DNA from: Hydractinia symbiolongicarpus
Lineage: Eukaryota > Cnidaria > Hydrozoa > Anthoathecata > Hydractiniidae
Assembly: GCF_029227915.1 (NCBI RefSeq)
Contig: NC_079876.1
Location: 9,240,001 to 9,304,000, forward strand
DNA length: 64,000 bases
Direction of reading: 5' to 3'
Shown here: one piece after another, positions 35,827 to 50,800 of the stretch
Layout: every line of letters starts with the position of its first letter
How positions within the stretch are numbered: position 1 is the first letter of the stretch
Notes under the pieces: generated by a model
What the model saw: only the letters and a program-made list of their open reading frames with translations
Databases searched by the model: none
What the model was told of the DNA's origin: nothing
Translations under genes and position numbers: made by a program

Positions 35827-38690
35827 TGGGCGCTGTGGTAGCGCTTCATTTAAGAATTTAGATAAATAAGTCATTTTTTACTGTGGGACCAATCCTAGCC
35901 GTTATCGCGCGCTGAAGAAATAGCGACAGTTTCAAAAACAACATTTCATTGACTTTCTAACAGTATCAATCCGTTTGAGTTACATCAGTTGAGTCACATA
36001 TTCGTACCAACATGTATTTTTGACATTTTTCAGGTATTACTAGGTTGTATGGCTTTCAACAGCGAAACGATTGACTGTGGGACTTAATTGAACTGATTAT
36101 GGACTGTGACCCGATAAATGTGAAAGTGACACAATTGGACTCCAAGAAATAACATTCTTCTTAATTTGACGTGATTGGCAGAACTCAAAGATTACACTGG
36201 GCGCTGTGGTAGCGCTTCATTTAAGAATTTAGATAAATAAGTCATTCTTTACTGTGGGATCAATCCTATCCGTTATCGCGCGCTGAAGAAATAGCGATAG
36301 TTTCAAAAACTACATTTCATTGACTTTCTAACGGTGTCAGTCCGTTTGAGTTGCAACGGCTGTGTCACATTTTCGTACCAACATGTAGTTAGCGATATTT
36401 ATCTGATATTACTAGGTTGCTTCGCTTTTAAAAGTGAAACGATTGACTGTGGGACTTAATTAAACTAACTTTGAACTGTGACCTGACCAATGTGATAAAT
36501 GAGAAAATTGGACTCCAAGAAATAACATTCTTCTTGACATGATTGCCGGAATTTAGCCATTACACTGGGCGCTGTGGTAGCGTTTCAATTAAAAATAAAG
36601 ATAAAAAAGTCATTCTTTTGCTGTAGGACCAATCCTAGCCATTAGCGCGCGCTGAAGAAATACCGACAGTTTCAAAAACTACATTTCATTGACTTTCTGA
36701 CAGTATAAATCCGTTTGAGTTACAACAGTTGAGTCACATATTCGTAGCAACATGTATTTTTGACATTTTTCATGTATTACTAGGTTGTATGGCTTTCAAC
36801 AGCGAAACGATTGACTGTGGGACTTAATTGAACTGATTCTGGACTGTGACCCTATAAATGTGAAAGTGAGACAATTGGACTCCAAGAAGTAACATTCTTC
36901 TTAATTTGACGTGATTGGCGGAACTCAGCGATTACACTGGGCGCTGTGGTAGCGCTTCATTTAAGAATTAAGATAAGAAAGTCATTTTTTTACTGTGGGA
37001 CCAATCCTAGCCGTTATTGCGCGCTGAAGAAACAGCGAAAGTTTCAAAAACTACATTTCATTGACTTTCTAACGGTGTCAGTCCGTTTGAGTTACAACGG
37101 TTGGGTCATATTTTCGTACCAACATGTATTTAGCGATATTTTTCTGATATTACTAGGCTGCATCGCTTTTAACAATGAAACGATTGACTGTGGGACTTAA
37201 TTGAACTAACTTTGGTCTGTGATCTTATAAATGTTATAAGTGAGACAAGTGGACTCCAAGAAATAACATTCTTTTTAACTTGACATGATTGCCCGAACTC
37301 AGCGATTACACTGGGCGCTGTGGTAGCGCTTCATTTAAGAATTTAGATAAATAAGTCATTTTTTACTGTGGGACCAATCCTAGCCGTTATCGCGCGCTGA
37401 AGAAATAGCGACAGTTTCAAAAACAACATTTCATTGACTTTCTAACAGTATCAATCCGTTTGAGTTACATCAGTTGAGTCACATATTCGTACCAACATGT
37501 ATTTTTGACATTTTTCAGGTATTACTAGGTTATATGGCTTTCAACAGCGAAACGATTGACTGTGGGACTTAATTGAACTGATTATGGACTGTGACCCGAT
37601 AAATGTGAAAGTGAGACAATTGGACTCCAAGAAATAACATTCTTCTTAATTTGACGTGATTGGCAGAACTCAAAGATTACACTGGGCGCTGTGGTAGCGC
37701 TTCATTTAAGAATTTAGATAAATAAGTCATTCTTTACTGTGGGATCAATCATATCCGTTATCGCGCGCTGAAGAAATAGCGATAGTTTCAAAAACTACAT
37801 TTCATTGACTTTCTAACGGTGTCAGTCCGTTTGAGTTGCAACGGCTGTGTCACATTTTCGTACCAACATGTAGTTAGCGATATTTATCTGATATTACTAG
37901 GTTGCTTCGCTTTTAAAAGTGAAACGATTGACTGTGGGACTTAATTAAACTAACTTTGAACTGTGACCTGACCAATGTGATAAATGAGAAAATTGGACTC
38001 CAAGAAATAACATTCTTCTTGACATGATTGCCGGAATTTAGCCATTACACTGGGCGCTGTGGTAGCGTTTCAATTAAAAATAAAGATAAAAAAGTCATTT
38101 TTTGCTGTAGGACCAATCCTAGCCATTAGCGCGCGCTGAAGAAATACCGACAGTTTCAAAAACTACATTTCATTGACTTTCTGACAGTATCAATCCGTTT
38201 GAGTTACAACAGTTGAGTCACATATTCGTAGCAACATGTATTTTTGACATTTTTCATGTATTACTAGGTTGTATGGCTTTCAACAGCGAAACGATTGACT
38301 GTGGGACTTAATTGAACTGATTCTGGACTGTGACCCTATAAATGTGAAAGTGAGACAATTGGACTCCAAGAAGTAACATTCTTCTTAATTTGACGTGATT
38401 GGCGGAACTCAGCGATTACACTGGGCGCTGTGGTAGCGCTTCATTTAAGAATTAAGATAAGAAAGTCATTTTTTTACTGTGGGACCAATCCTAGCCGTTA
38501 TTGCGCGCTGAAGAAACAGCGAAAGTTTCAAAAACTACATTTCATTGACTTTCTAACGGTGTCAGTCCGTTTGAGTTACAACGGTTGGGTCATATTTTCG
38601 TACCAACATGTATTTAGCGATATTTTTCTGATATTACTAGGCTGCATCGCTTTTAACAATGAAACGATTGACTGTGGGATTAGTTGAACT
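35716..38690 (+). repeat. 4-monomer higher-order repeat, two tandem copies
   Basis: Bases 35716-37200 recur at 37201-38690 with an offset of about 1484. Private variants shared by both copies include TTCGTAGCAACATG (36742 and 38226), GACCAATGTGATAAATGAG and GTAACATTCTTCTTAATTTG. Very few differences imply a recent duplication. Confidence 0.8.
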
Positions 38691-39059
38691 AACTTTGGGC
38701 TGTGACCTGATAAATGTGATAAATGAGACAATTGCACTCCAAGAAATAACATTCTTCTTAACTTGACGTGATTGCCGGAACTCAGCAGTTACACTGGGCG
38801 CTGTGGTAGCGCTTCATTTAAAATTTAGATAAATAAGTCATTCTTTACTGTGGGACCAATCCTAGCCGTTGACGCGCCCTGAAGAAATAGCGACAGTTTC
38901 AAAAACTACATTTCATTGACTTTTCAACGGTGTCAGTCCGTTGGAGTTTCAACGGTTGGGTCACATATTCGTACCAACATGTATTTAGCGATATTTATCT
39001 GACATTACTAGGTTGCATTGCTTTTAACAGTGAAACGATTGACTGTGGGACTTAATTGA

Positions 39060-41830
39060 ACTAACTTGGACTGTGACCTGATCAATGTGATAAATGACGC
39101 AAATGGACTCAAAGAAAAAACATTCTTCTTAACTTGACGTGATTGCCCGAAATCAGCGATTACACTGGGCGCTGTGGTAGCGCTTCATTTTAAAATTTAG
39201 ATTCATAAGTCATTTTTTACTGTGGGACCAATCCTAGCCGTTATAATGCGCTGAAGAAATAGCAAAAGTTTCAAAAACTGCATTTCATTGACTTTCTAAC
39301 GGTGTCAGTCCGTTTGAGTTACAACGGTTGGGTCACATATTCGTACCAACATGTATTTAGCGATCTTTTTCTGGTATTACTAGGTTGCATCGCTTTTAAC
39401 AATGAAACGATTGACTGTAGGACTTAATGGAACTAACTATGGACTGTGACCTGATGAATGTGATAAATGACACAAATGGACGACAAGAAAAACATTCTTC
39501 TTAATTTGACGTGATTGCCGGAAATCAGCGATTACACTGGGCGCTGTGGTAGCGCTTCAATTAAAAATTAAGATAAAAAAGTCATTTTTTACTGTGGGAC
39601 CAATCCTAGCCGTTATCGCGCGCTGAAGAAATAGCGACAGTTTCAAAAACTACATTTCATTGACTTTTCAACGGTGTCAGTCCGTTGGAGTTTCAACGGT
39701 TGGGTCACATATTCGTACCAACATGTATTTAGCGATATTTATCTGATATTACTAGGTTGCATTGCTTTTAACAGTGAAACGATTGACTGTGGGACTTAAT
39801 TGAACTAACTTGGACTGTGACCTGATCAATGTGATAAATGACGCAAATGGACTCAAAGAAAAAACATTCTTCTTAACTTGACGTGATTGCCCGAAATCAG
39901 CGATTACACTGGGCGCTTTGGTAGCGCTTCATTTTAAAATTTAGATTCATCAGTCATTTTTTACTGTGGGACCAATCCTAGCCGTTATAACGCGCTGAAG
40001 AAATAGCAAAAGTTTCAAAAACTACATTTCATTGACTTTCTAACGGTGTCAGTCCGTTTGAGTTACAACGGTTGGGTCACATATTCGTACCAACATGTAT
40101 TTAGCGATCTTTTTCTGGTATTACTAGGTTGCATCGCTTTTAACAATGAAACGATTGACTGTAGGACTTAATGGAACTAACTATGGACTGTGACCTGATG
40201 AATGTGATAAATGACACAAATGGACGCCAAGAAAAACATTCTTCTTAATTTGACGTGATTGCCGGAAATCAGCGATTACACTGGGCGCTGTGGTAGCGCT
40301 TCAATTAAAAATTAAGATAAAAAAGTCATTTTTTACTGTGGGACCAATCCTAGCCGTTATCGCGCGCTGAAGAAATAGCGACAGTTTCAAAAACTACATT
40401 TCATTGACTTTTCAACGGTGTCAGTCCGTTGGAATTTCAACGGTTGGGTCACATATTCGTACCAACATGTATTTAGCGATATTTATCTGATATTACTAGG
40501 TTGCATTGCTTTTAACAGTGAAACGATTGACTGTGGGACCTAATTGAACTAACTTGGACTGTGACCTGATCAATGTGATAAATGACGCAAATGGACTCAA
40601 AGAAAAAACATTCTTCTTAACTTGACGTGATTGCCCGAAATCAGCGATTACACTGGGCGCTGTGGTAGCGCTTCAATTAAAAATTAAGATAAAAAAGTCA
40701 TTTTTTACTGTGGGACCAATCCTAGCCGTTATCGCGCGCTGAAGAAATAGCGACAGTTTCAAAAACTACATTTCATTGACTTTTCAACGGTGTCAGTCCG
40801 TTGGAGTTTCAACGGTTGGGTCACATATTCGTACCAACATGTATTTAGCGATATTTATCTGATATTACTAGGTTGCATTGCTTTTAACAGTGAAACGATT
40901 GACTGTGGGACTTAATTGAACTAACTTGGACTGTGACCTGATCAATGTGATAAATGACGCAAATGGACTCAAAGAAAAAACATTCTTCTTAACTTGACGT
41001 GATTGCCCGAAATCAGCGATTACACTGGGCGCTTTGGTAGCGCTTCATTTTAAAATTTAGATTCATCAGTCATTTTTTACTGTGGGACCAATCCTAGCCG
41101 TTATAACGCGCTGAAGAAATAGCAAAAGTTTCAAAAACTACATTTCATTGAGTTTCTAACGGTGTCAGTCCGTTTGAGTTACAACGGTTGGGTCACATAT
41201 TCTCACCAACATGTATTTAGCGATCTTTTTCTGGTATTACTAGGTTGCATCGCTTTTAACAATGAAACGATTGACTGTAGGACTTAATGGAACTAACTAT
41301 GGACTGTGACCTGATGAATGTGATAAATGACACAAATGGACGCCAAGAAAAACATTCTTCTTAATTTGACGTGATTGCCGGAAATCAGCGATTACACTGG
41401 GCGCTGTGGTAGCGCTTCAATTAAAAATTAAGATAAAAAAGTCATTTTTTACTGTGGGACCAATCCTAGCCGTTATCGCGCGCTGAAGAAATAGCGACAG
41501 TTTCAAAAACTACATTTCATTGACTTTTCAACGGTGTCAGTCCGTTGGAATTTCAACGGTTGGGTCACATATTCGTACCAACATGTATTTAGCGATATTT
41601 ATCTGATATTACTAGGTTGCATTGCTTTTAACAGTGAAACGATTGACTGTGGGACTTAATTGAACTAACTTGGACTGTGACCTGATCAATGTGATAAATG
41701 ACGCAAATGGACTCAAAGAAAAAACATTCTTCTTAACTTGACGTGATTGCCCGAAATCAGCGATTACACTGGGCGCTGTGGTAGCGCTTCATTTTAAAAT
41801 TTAGATTCATAAGTCATTTTTTACTGTGGG
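39060..41830 (+). repeat. Short higher-order repeat region (2- and 3-monomer spacing)
   Basis: The variant GATGAATGTGATAAATGACA occurs at about 39453, 40197 and 41313, at spacings of about 744 and 1116 bp. The GACGCAAATGGACTCAAAG variant alternates with it. This indicates a dimer-based unit with one extra monomer. Confidence 0.7.
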
Positions 41831-44800
41831 ACCAATCCTAGCCGTTATAACGCGCTGAAGAAATAGCGACAGTTTCAAAAACTACATTTCATTGACTTTC
41901 TAACGGTTTCAGTCCGTTTGAGTTACAACGGTTGGGTCACATATTCGTACCAACATGTATTTAGCGATATTTTTCTGGTACTACTAGGTTGCATCGCTTT
42001 TAACAATGAAACGATTGACTGTGGGACTTAATTGAACTGATTATGGACTGTGACCTTAAAAAATTGAAAGTGAGGCAATTGGACTCCAAGAAATAACATT
42101 CTTCTTAATATGAAATGATTACCGAAACTCAGCGATTACACTGGGCGCTGTGGTAGCGCGTCAATTAAAAATTAAGATAAAAAAGTCATTTTTTATTGTG
42201 GTACCAATCCTAGCCGTTATCGCGCGCTGAAGAAATAGCGACAGTTTTAAGAACTATATCTCATTGACTTTCTAACGGTGCCAGTCCGTTTCAGTTACAA
42301 CGGTTGGGTCACATATTGGTACCAACATGTATTTAGCGATATTTTTCTGGCACTACTAGGTTGCATCGCTTTTCACAATGAAACGATTGACTGTAGGGCT
42401 TAATTGAACTAACTTTGGACTGTGACCTGATCAATGTGATAAATGACACAAATGGACGCCAAGAAAAAACATTCTTCTTAATTGGGCGTGATTGCCGGAA
42501 ATCAGCGATTACACTGGGCGCTGTGGTAGCGTTTCATTTATAATTTAGATAAATAAGTTATTTTTTACTGTGGACCAATCCTATCCGTTATCGCACGCTG
42601 AATAAATAGCGACAGTTTCAAAAACTTCATTTCATTAACATTTTAACGGTGTCAATCCGTTTGAGTTACAACGGTTGGGTCACATATTCGTACCAACATG
42701 TATTTAGCGATATTTTTCCGATATTACTAGGTTTCATCGCCTTTAACAATGAAACGATTGACTGTGGGACTTAATTGAACTAACTTTGGACTGTGACCTG
42801 ATGAATGTGATAAATGAGACAATTGGACTCCAAGAAAAAACATTGTTCTTAATTTGACATGATTGCTGAAACTCAGCGACTACACTTGGCGCTGTGGTAG
42901 CGCTTCAGTTAAGAATTAAGATGAATAAGTCATTTTTTACTGTGGGACCAATCCTAGCCGTTATTGCGCGCTGAAGAAATAGCGACAGTTTCAAAAACTA
43001 CGTTTCATTGACTTTCTAACGGTGTCAGTCCGTTTGAGTTACAACGGTTGGGTCACATATTCGTACCAACATGTATCTAGCGATATTTTTCTGATATTCC
43101 TAGGTTGCATCGATTTTAACAATGAAACGATTGACTGTAGGGCTTAATTGAACTAACTTTGGACTGTGACCTGATCAATATGATAAATGACACAAATGGA
43201 CGCCAAGAAAAAACATTCTTCTTAATTTGACGTGATTTCCGGAAATCAGCGATAACACTGGGCGCTGTGGTAGCGCTTTAATTAAAAATTAATATAAAAA
43301 GTCATTTTTTACTGTGGAACCAATCCTAGCCGTTATCGCGCGCTGAAGAAATAGCGCCAGTTTCAAAAACTACATTTCATTGACTTTTTAGGGTGTCAGT
43401 CCGTTTGAGTTTCAACGGTTGGGTCAAATATTCGTACCAACATGTATTTAGCGATATTTATCTGATATTACTAGGTTGCATCGCTTTTAACAGTGAAACG
43501 ATTGACTGTGGGACTTAATTGAACTAACTTTGGACTGTGACCTTATAAAATTGAAAGTGAGGCAATTGGACTCCAAGAAATAACATTCTTCTTAATATGT
43601 AATGATTGCCGAAACTCAGCGATTACACTGGGCGTTGTGGTAGCGCTTCATTTAAGAATTTAGATAAATAAGCCATTTTTTATTGTGGGACCAATCCTAG
43701 CTGTTATCGCGCGCTGAAGAAATAGCAACAGTTTCAAAAACTACATTTCACTGACTTTCTAACGGTGTCAGTCCGTTTGAGTTACGACGGTTGGATCATA
43801 ATTTCGTACCAACATGTATTTAGCGATATTTTTCTGATATTACTAGGCTGCATCGCTTGAAACAATGAAACGATTGACTGTGGGATTAGTTGAACTAACT
43901 TTGGGCTGTGACCTGATAAATGTTATAAGTAAGACAAGTGGACTCCAAGAAATAACATTCCTTTTAACTTGACATGGTTGCCGGAACTCAGCGATTACAC
44001 TTGGCGCTGTGGTAGCGCTTCATTTAAGAATTTAGATAAATAAGTCATTTTTTACTGTGGGACCAATCCTAGCCGTTATCGCGCGCTGAAGAAATAGCGA
44101 CAGTTTCAAAAACTACATTTCATTGACTTTCTAACAGTATCAATCCGTTTGAGTTACAACAGTTGAGTCACATATTCGTACCAACATGTATTTTTGACAT
44201 TTTTCAGGTATTACTAGGTTGTATGGCTTTCAACAGCGAAACGATTGACTGTGGGACTTAATTGAACTGATTATGGACTGTGACCCGATAAATGTGAAAG
44301 TGAGACAATTGGACTCCAAGAAATAACATTCTTCTTAATTTGACGTGATTGGCAGAATTCAAAGATTACACTGGGCGCTGTGGTAGTGCTTCATTTAAGA
44401 ATTTAGATAAATAAGTCATTCTTTACTGTGGGATCAATCCTATCCGTTATCGCGCGCTGAAGAAATAGCGATAGTTTCAAAAACTACATTTCATTGACTT
44501 TGTAACGGTGTCAGTCCGTTTGAGTTGCAACGGCTGTGTCACATTTTCGTACCAACATGTAGTTAGCGATATTTATCTGATATTACTAGGTTGCTTCGCT
44601 TTTAAAAGTGAAACGATTGACTGTGGGACTTAATTAAACTAACTTTGAACTGTGACCTGATCAATGTGATAAATGAGAAAATTGGACTCCAAGAAATAAC
44701 ATTCTTCTTGACATGATTGCCGGAATTTAGCCATTACACTGGGCGCTGTCGTAGCGTTTCAATTAAAAATAAAGATAAAAAAGTCATTCTTTTGCTGTAG

Positions 44801-47800
44801 GACCAATCCTAGCCATTAGCGCGCGCTGAAGAAATACCGACAGTTTCAAAAACTACATTTTATTGATTTTCTAACGGTATCAATCCGCTTCAGTTACAAC
44901 TATTGCGTCACATATTCGTACCAACTTGTATTTAGCGATATTATTCTCATATTACTAGGTTGCATCGCTTTTAACAGTGAAACGATTGACTGTGAGACTA
45001 AATGTAAATGATTTTGGTCTGTGACGTTATAAATGTTATAAGTGAGACAAGTAGACTCCAAGAAATAACATTCTTTTTAATTTGACATTATTGCCGGAAC
45101 TCAGCGATTACACTGGGCGCTGTGGTAGCGCTTCATTTAATAATTTAGATAAATAAGTCATTCTTTACTGTGGGACCAATCCTAGCCGTTATCGCGCGCT
45201 GAAGAAATAGCGACAGTTTCAAAACTACATTTCATTGACTTTCTAACGGTGTCAGTCCGTTTGAGTTACAACGGTGGGGTCATATTTTCGTAGCAACATG
45301 TATTTTTGACATTTTTCAGGTATTACAAGGTTGTATGGCTTTCAACAGCGAAACGATGGACTGTGGGACTTAATTGAACTGATTCTGGACTGTGACCCTA
45401 TAAATGTGAAAGTGAGACAATTGGACTCCAAGAAGTAACATTTTCTTAATTTGACGTGATTGGCGGAACTCAAAGATTACACTGGGCGCTGTGGTAGCGC
45501 TTCATTTAAGAATTTATATAAATAAGTCATTCTTTACTGTGGGACCAATCCTAGCCGTTGACGCGCCCTGAAGAAATAGCGACAGTTTCAAAAACTACAT
45601 TTCATTAACTTCTAACGGTATCAGTCCGTTTGAGTTACAACGGTTGGGTCATATATTCGCACCAACATGTATTTAGCGATATTTTTCTCATATTACTAGG
45701 TTGCATCGCTTTTAACAGTGAAACGATGGACTGTGGGACTAAATTGAACTGATTTTGGTCTTTGATCTTATAAATGTTATAAGTGAGACAAGTGGACACA
45801 AAGAAATAACATTCTTTTTAACTTGACATGATTGCCGGAACTCAGCGATTACACTGGGCGCTGTGGTAGCGCTTCATTTAAGAATTTAGATAAATAAGTC
45901 ATTTTTTACTGTGGGACCAATCCTAGCCGTTATCGCGCGCTGAAAAAATAGCGACAGTTTCAAAAACTACATTTCATTGACTTTCCAACAGTATCAATCC
46001 GTTTGAGTTACAACAGTTGAGTCACATATTCGTAGCAACATGTATTTTTGACATTTTTCAGGTATTACTAGGTTGTATGGCTTTCAACAGCGAAACGATT
46101 GACTGTGGGACTTAATTGAACTGATTCTGGACTGTGACCCTATAAATGTGAAAGTGAGACAATTGGACTCCAAGAAGTAACATTTTCTTAATTTGACGTG
46201 ATTGGCGGAACTCAAAGATTACACTGGGCGCTGTGGTGGCGCTTCATTTAAGAATTTATATAAATAAGTCATTCTTTACTGTGGGACCAATCCTAGCCGT
46301 TGACGCGCCCTGAAGAAATAGCGACAGTTTCAAAAATTACATATCATTGACTTTCTAACGGTGTCAGTCCGTTTGAGTTACAACGGTTGGGTCATATATT
46401 CGCACCAACATGTATTTAGCGATATTTATCTGATATTACTAGGTTCCATCTCTTTTAACAGTGAAACGATTGACTGTGGGACTTCATTGAAGTAACTTTG
46501 GACTGGGGTATGATCAATGTGTTAAATAAGAAAATTGGACTCCAAGATATAATATTCTTCTTAATTTGACATGATTGCCGGAACTCAGCGATCACACTGG
46601 CCGCTGTTGTAACGCTTCCTTCAAAAATTTAGATTAATAAGTCATTTTTTACTGTGCGACCAATCCTAGCCGTTATGGCGCTGAAGAAATAGCAAAAGTT
46701 TCAAAAACTACATTTCATTGACTTTCTAACGGTGTCAGTCCGTTTGAGTTACAACGGTTGGGTCACATATTCGTACCAACATGTATTTAGCGATCTTTTT
46801 CTGGTATTACTAGGTTGCATCGCTTTTAACAATGAAACGATTGACTGTAGGGCTTAATTGAACTAACTTTGGACTGTGACCTGATCAATGTGATAAATGA
46901 CACAAATGGACGCCAAGAAAAAACATTCTTCTTAATATGAAATGATTACCGAAACTCAGCGATTACACTGGGCGCTGTGGTAGCGCGTCAATTAAAAATT
47001 AAGATAAAAAACTCATTTTTTATTGTGGTACCAATCCTAGCCGTTATCGCGCGCTGAAGAAATAGCGACAGTTTCAAGAACTATATCTCATTGACTTTCT
47101 AACGGCGCCAGTCCGTTTCAGTTACAACGGTGGGGTCACATATTGGTACCAACATGTATTTAGCGATATTTTTCTGGCACTACTAGGTTGCATCGCTTTT
47201 CACAATGAAACGATTGACTGTAGGGCTTCATTGAAATAACTTTGGACTGTGACCTGATCAATGTGATAAATGACACAAATGGACGCCAAGAAAAAACATT
47301 CTTCTTAATTGGGCGTGATTGCCGGAAATCAGCGATTACACTGAGCGCTGTGGTAGCGTTTGATTTATAATTTAGATAAATAAGTTATTTTTTACTGTGG
47401 ACCAATGCTATCCGTTATCGCACGCTGAATAAATAGCGACAGTTTCAAAAACTTCATTTCATTAACATTTTAACGGTTTCAGTCCGTTTGAGTTTTAACG
47501 GTTGGGTCACATATTCGTACCAGCATGTATTTAGCGATATTTTTCCGATATTACTAGGTTGCATCGCCTTTAACAATGAAACGATTGACTGTGGGACTTA
47601 ATTGAACTAACTTTGGACTGTGACCTGATGAATGTGATAAATGAGACAATTGGACTCCAAGAAAAAACATTGTTCTTAATTTGACATGATTGCTGAAACT
47701 CAGCGACTACACTTGGCGCTGTGGTAGCGCTTCAGTTAAGAATTAAGATGAATAAGTCATTTTTTACTGTGGGACCAATCCTAGCCGTTATTGCGCGCTG

Positions 47801-50800
47801 AAGAAATAGCGACAGTTTCAAAAACTACATTTCATTGACTTTCTAACGGTGTCAGTACGTTTGAGTTACAACGGTTGGGTCACATATTCGTACCAACATG
47901 TATCTAGCGATATTTTTCTGATATTCCTAGGTTGCATCGATTTTAACAATGAAACGATTGACTGTAGGGCTTAATTGAACTAACTTTGGACTGTGACCTG
48001 ATCAATATGATAAATGACACAAATGGACGCCAAGAAAAAACATTCTTCTTAATTTGACGTGATTTCCGGAAATCAGCGATTACACTGGCCGCTGCGGTAG
48101 CGCTTTAATTAAAAATTAATATAAAAAAGTCATTTTTTACTGTGGGACCAATCCTAGCCGTTATCGCGCGCTGAAGAAATAGCGCCAGTTTCAAAAACTA
48201 CATTTCATTGACTTTTTAGGCTGTCAGTCCGTTTGAGTTTCAACGGTTGGGTCAAATATTCGTACCAACATGTATTTAGCGATATTTATCTGATATTACT
48301 AGGTTGCATCGCTTTTAACAGTGAAACGATTGACTGTGGGACTTAATTGAACTAACTTTGGACTGTGACCTTATAAAATTGAAAGTGAGGCAATTGGACT
48401 CCAAGAAATAACATTCTTCTTAATATGTAATGATTGCCGAATTTCAGCGATTACACTGGGCGCTGTGGTAGCGCTTCAATTAAAAATTAAAATAAAAAAG
48501 TCATTTTTTACTGTGGTACCAATCCTAGCCGTTATCGCACGCTGAAGAAATAGCGAACGTTTCAAAAACTACATCTCATTGACTTTCTAACGGTGCCAGT
48601 CCGTTTGAGTTACAACGGTTGGGTCACATATTCGTACCAACATGTATTTAGCGATATTTTTCTGATATTACTCGGTTGCATCAATTTTAACAATAAAACG
48701 ATTGACTGTGGGACCTAATTGAACTAACTTTGGACTGTGACGTGATCAATGTCATAAATGAGAAAATTGGACTCCAAGAAATAATATTCTTCTAAATTTG
48801 ACATGATTGCCGGAACTCAGCGATTACACTGGCCGTTGTGGTAGCGCTTCATTTAAAAATTTAGATTAATAAGTCATTTTTTACTGTGGGACCAATCCTA
48901 GCCGTTATCGCGCGCTGACGAAAAAGCAACAGTTTCAAAAACTACATTTCATTGACATTCTAACGGTCTCAGTCCGTTTAAGTTACAACGGTTGAGTAGC
49001 ATATATGTACCAACATGTATTTAGCGATATTTTTCTGGTACTACTAGGTTGCATCGCTTTTCACAATGAAACGATTGACTGTAGGGCTTAATTGAACTAA
49101 CTTTGGACTGTGACCTGATCAATGTGATAAATGACACAAATGGACGCCAAGAAGAAACATTCTTCTTATATTGACGTGATTTCCGGAAATCAGCGATTAC
49201 ACTGGGCGCTGTGGTAGCGCTTTAATTAAAAATTAATATAAAAAAGTCATTTTTTACTGTGGGACCAATCCTAGCCGTTATCGCGCGCTGAACAAATAGC
49301 GTCAGTTTCAAAAACTACATTTCATTGACTTTTTAACGGTGTCAGTCCGTTTGAGTTTCAACGGTTGGGTCACATATTCGTACCAATATGTACTTAGCGA
49401 TATTTATCTGATATTACTAGGTTGCATCGCTTTTAACAGTGAAACGATTGACTGTGGGACTTAATTGAACTAACTTTGGACTGTGACCAGATCAATGTGA
49501 TAAATAACACAAATGGACTCCAAAAAAAAAACATTCTTCTTATATTGACATGATTGCCGGAAATCAGCGATTACATTGGGCGCTGTGGTAGCGCTTCAAT
49601 TAAAAATTAAGATAAAAAAGTCATATTTTACTGTGGTACCAATCCTAGCCGTTATCGCGCGCTGAAGAAGTAGCGAAAGTTTCAAAAACTACATCTCATT
49701 GACTTTCTAACGGTGCCAGTCCGTTTGAGTTACAACGGTTGGGTAACATATTTGTACCAACATGTATTTAGCGATATTTTTCTGGTACTACTAGGTTGCA
49801 TCGCTTTTCACAATGAAACAATTGACTGTAGGGCTTAATTGAACTAACTTTGGACTGTGACCTGATCAATGTGATAAATGACACAATTGGACGCCAAGAA
49901 AAAACATTCTTCTTAATTTGACGTGATTTCCGGAAATCAGCGATTACACTGGGCGCTGTGGTAGCGCTTTAATTAAAAATTAATATAAAAAAGTCATTTT
50001 TTACTGTGGGACCAATCCTAGCCGTTATCGCGCGCTGAAGAAATAGCGCCAGTTTCAAAAACTACATTTCATTGACTTTTTAAGGGTGTCAGTCCGTTTG
50101 AGTTTCAACGGTTGGGTCAAATATTCGTACCAACATGTATTTAGCGATATTTATCTGATATTACTAGGTTGCATCGCTTTTAACAGTGAAACGATTGACT
50201 GTGGGACTTAATTGAACTAACTTTGGACTGTGACCAGATCAATGTGATAAGTAACACAAATAGACTCCAAAAAAACATTCTTCTTATATTGACATGATTA
50301 CCGGAAATCAGCGATTACACTGGGCGCTGTGGTAGCGTTTCATTTAAAACTTAGATAAATAAGTCATTTTTTGCTGTGGGACCAATCCTATCCGTTACCG
50401 CACGCTGAAGAAATAGCGACAGTTCCAAAAAATACATTTCATTAACATTTTAACGGTGTCAGTCCGTTTGAGTTTCAACGGTTGGGTCACATATTTGTAC
50501 CAACATGCATTTAGCGTTATTTGTCTGATATTACTAGGTTGCATCGCTTTTAACAGTGAAACGATTGACTGTGGGATTTAATTGAACTAACTTTGGACTG
50601 TGACCTGATCAATGTGATAAATGACACAATTGGACGCCAAAAAAAACATTCTTCTTAATTTGACGTGATTTCCGGAAATCAGCGATTACACTGGGCGCTG
50701 TGGTAGCGCTTTAATTAAAAATTAATATAAAAAAGTCATTTTTTATTGTGGGACCAATCCTAGCCGTTATCGCGCGCTGAAGAAATAGCGCCAGTTTCAA

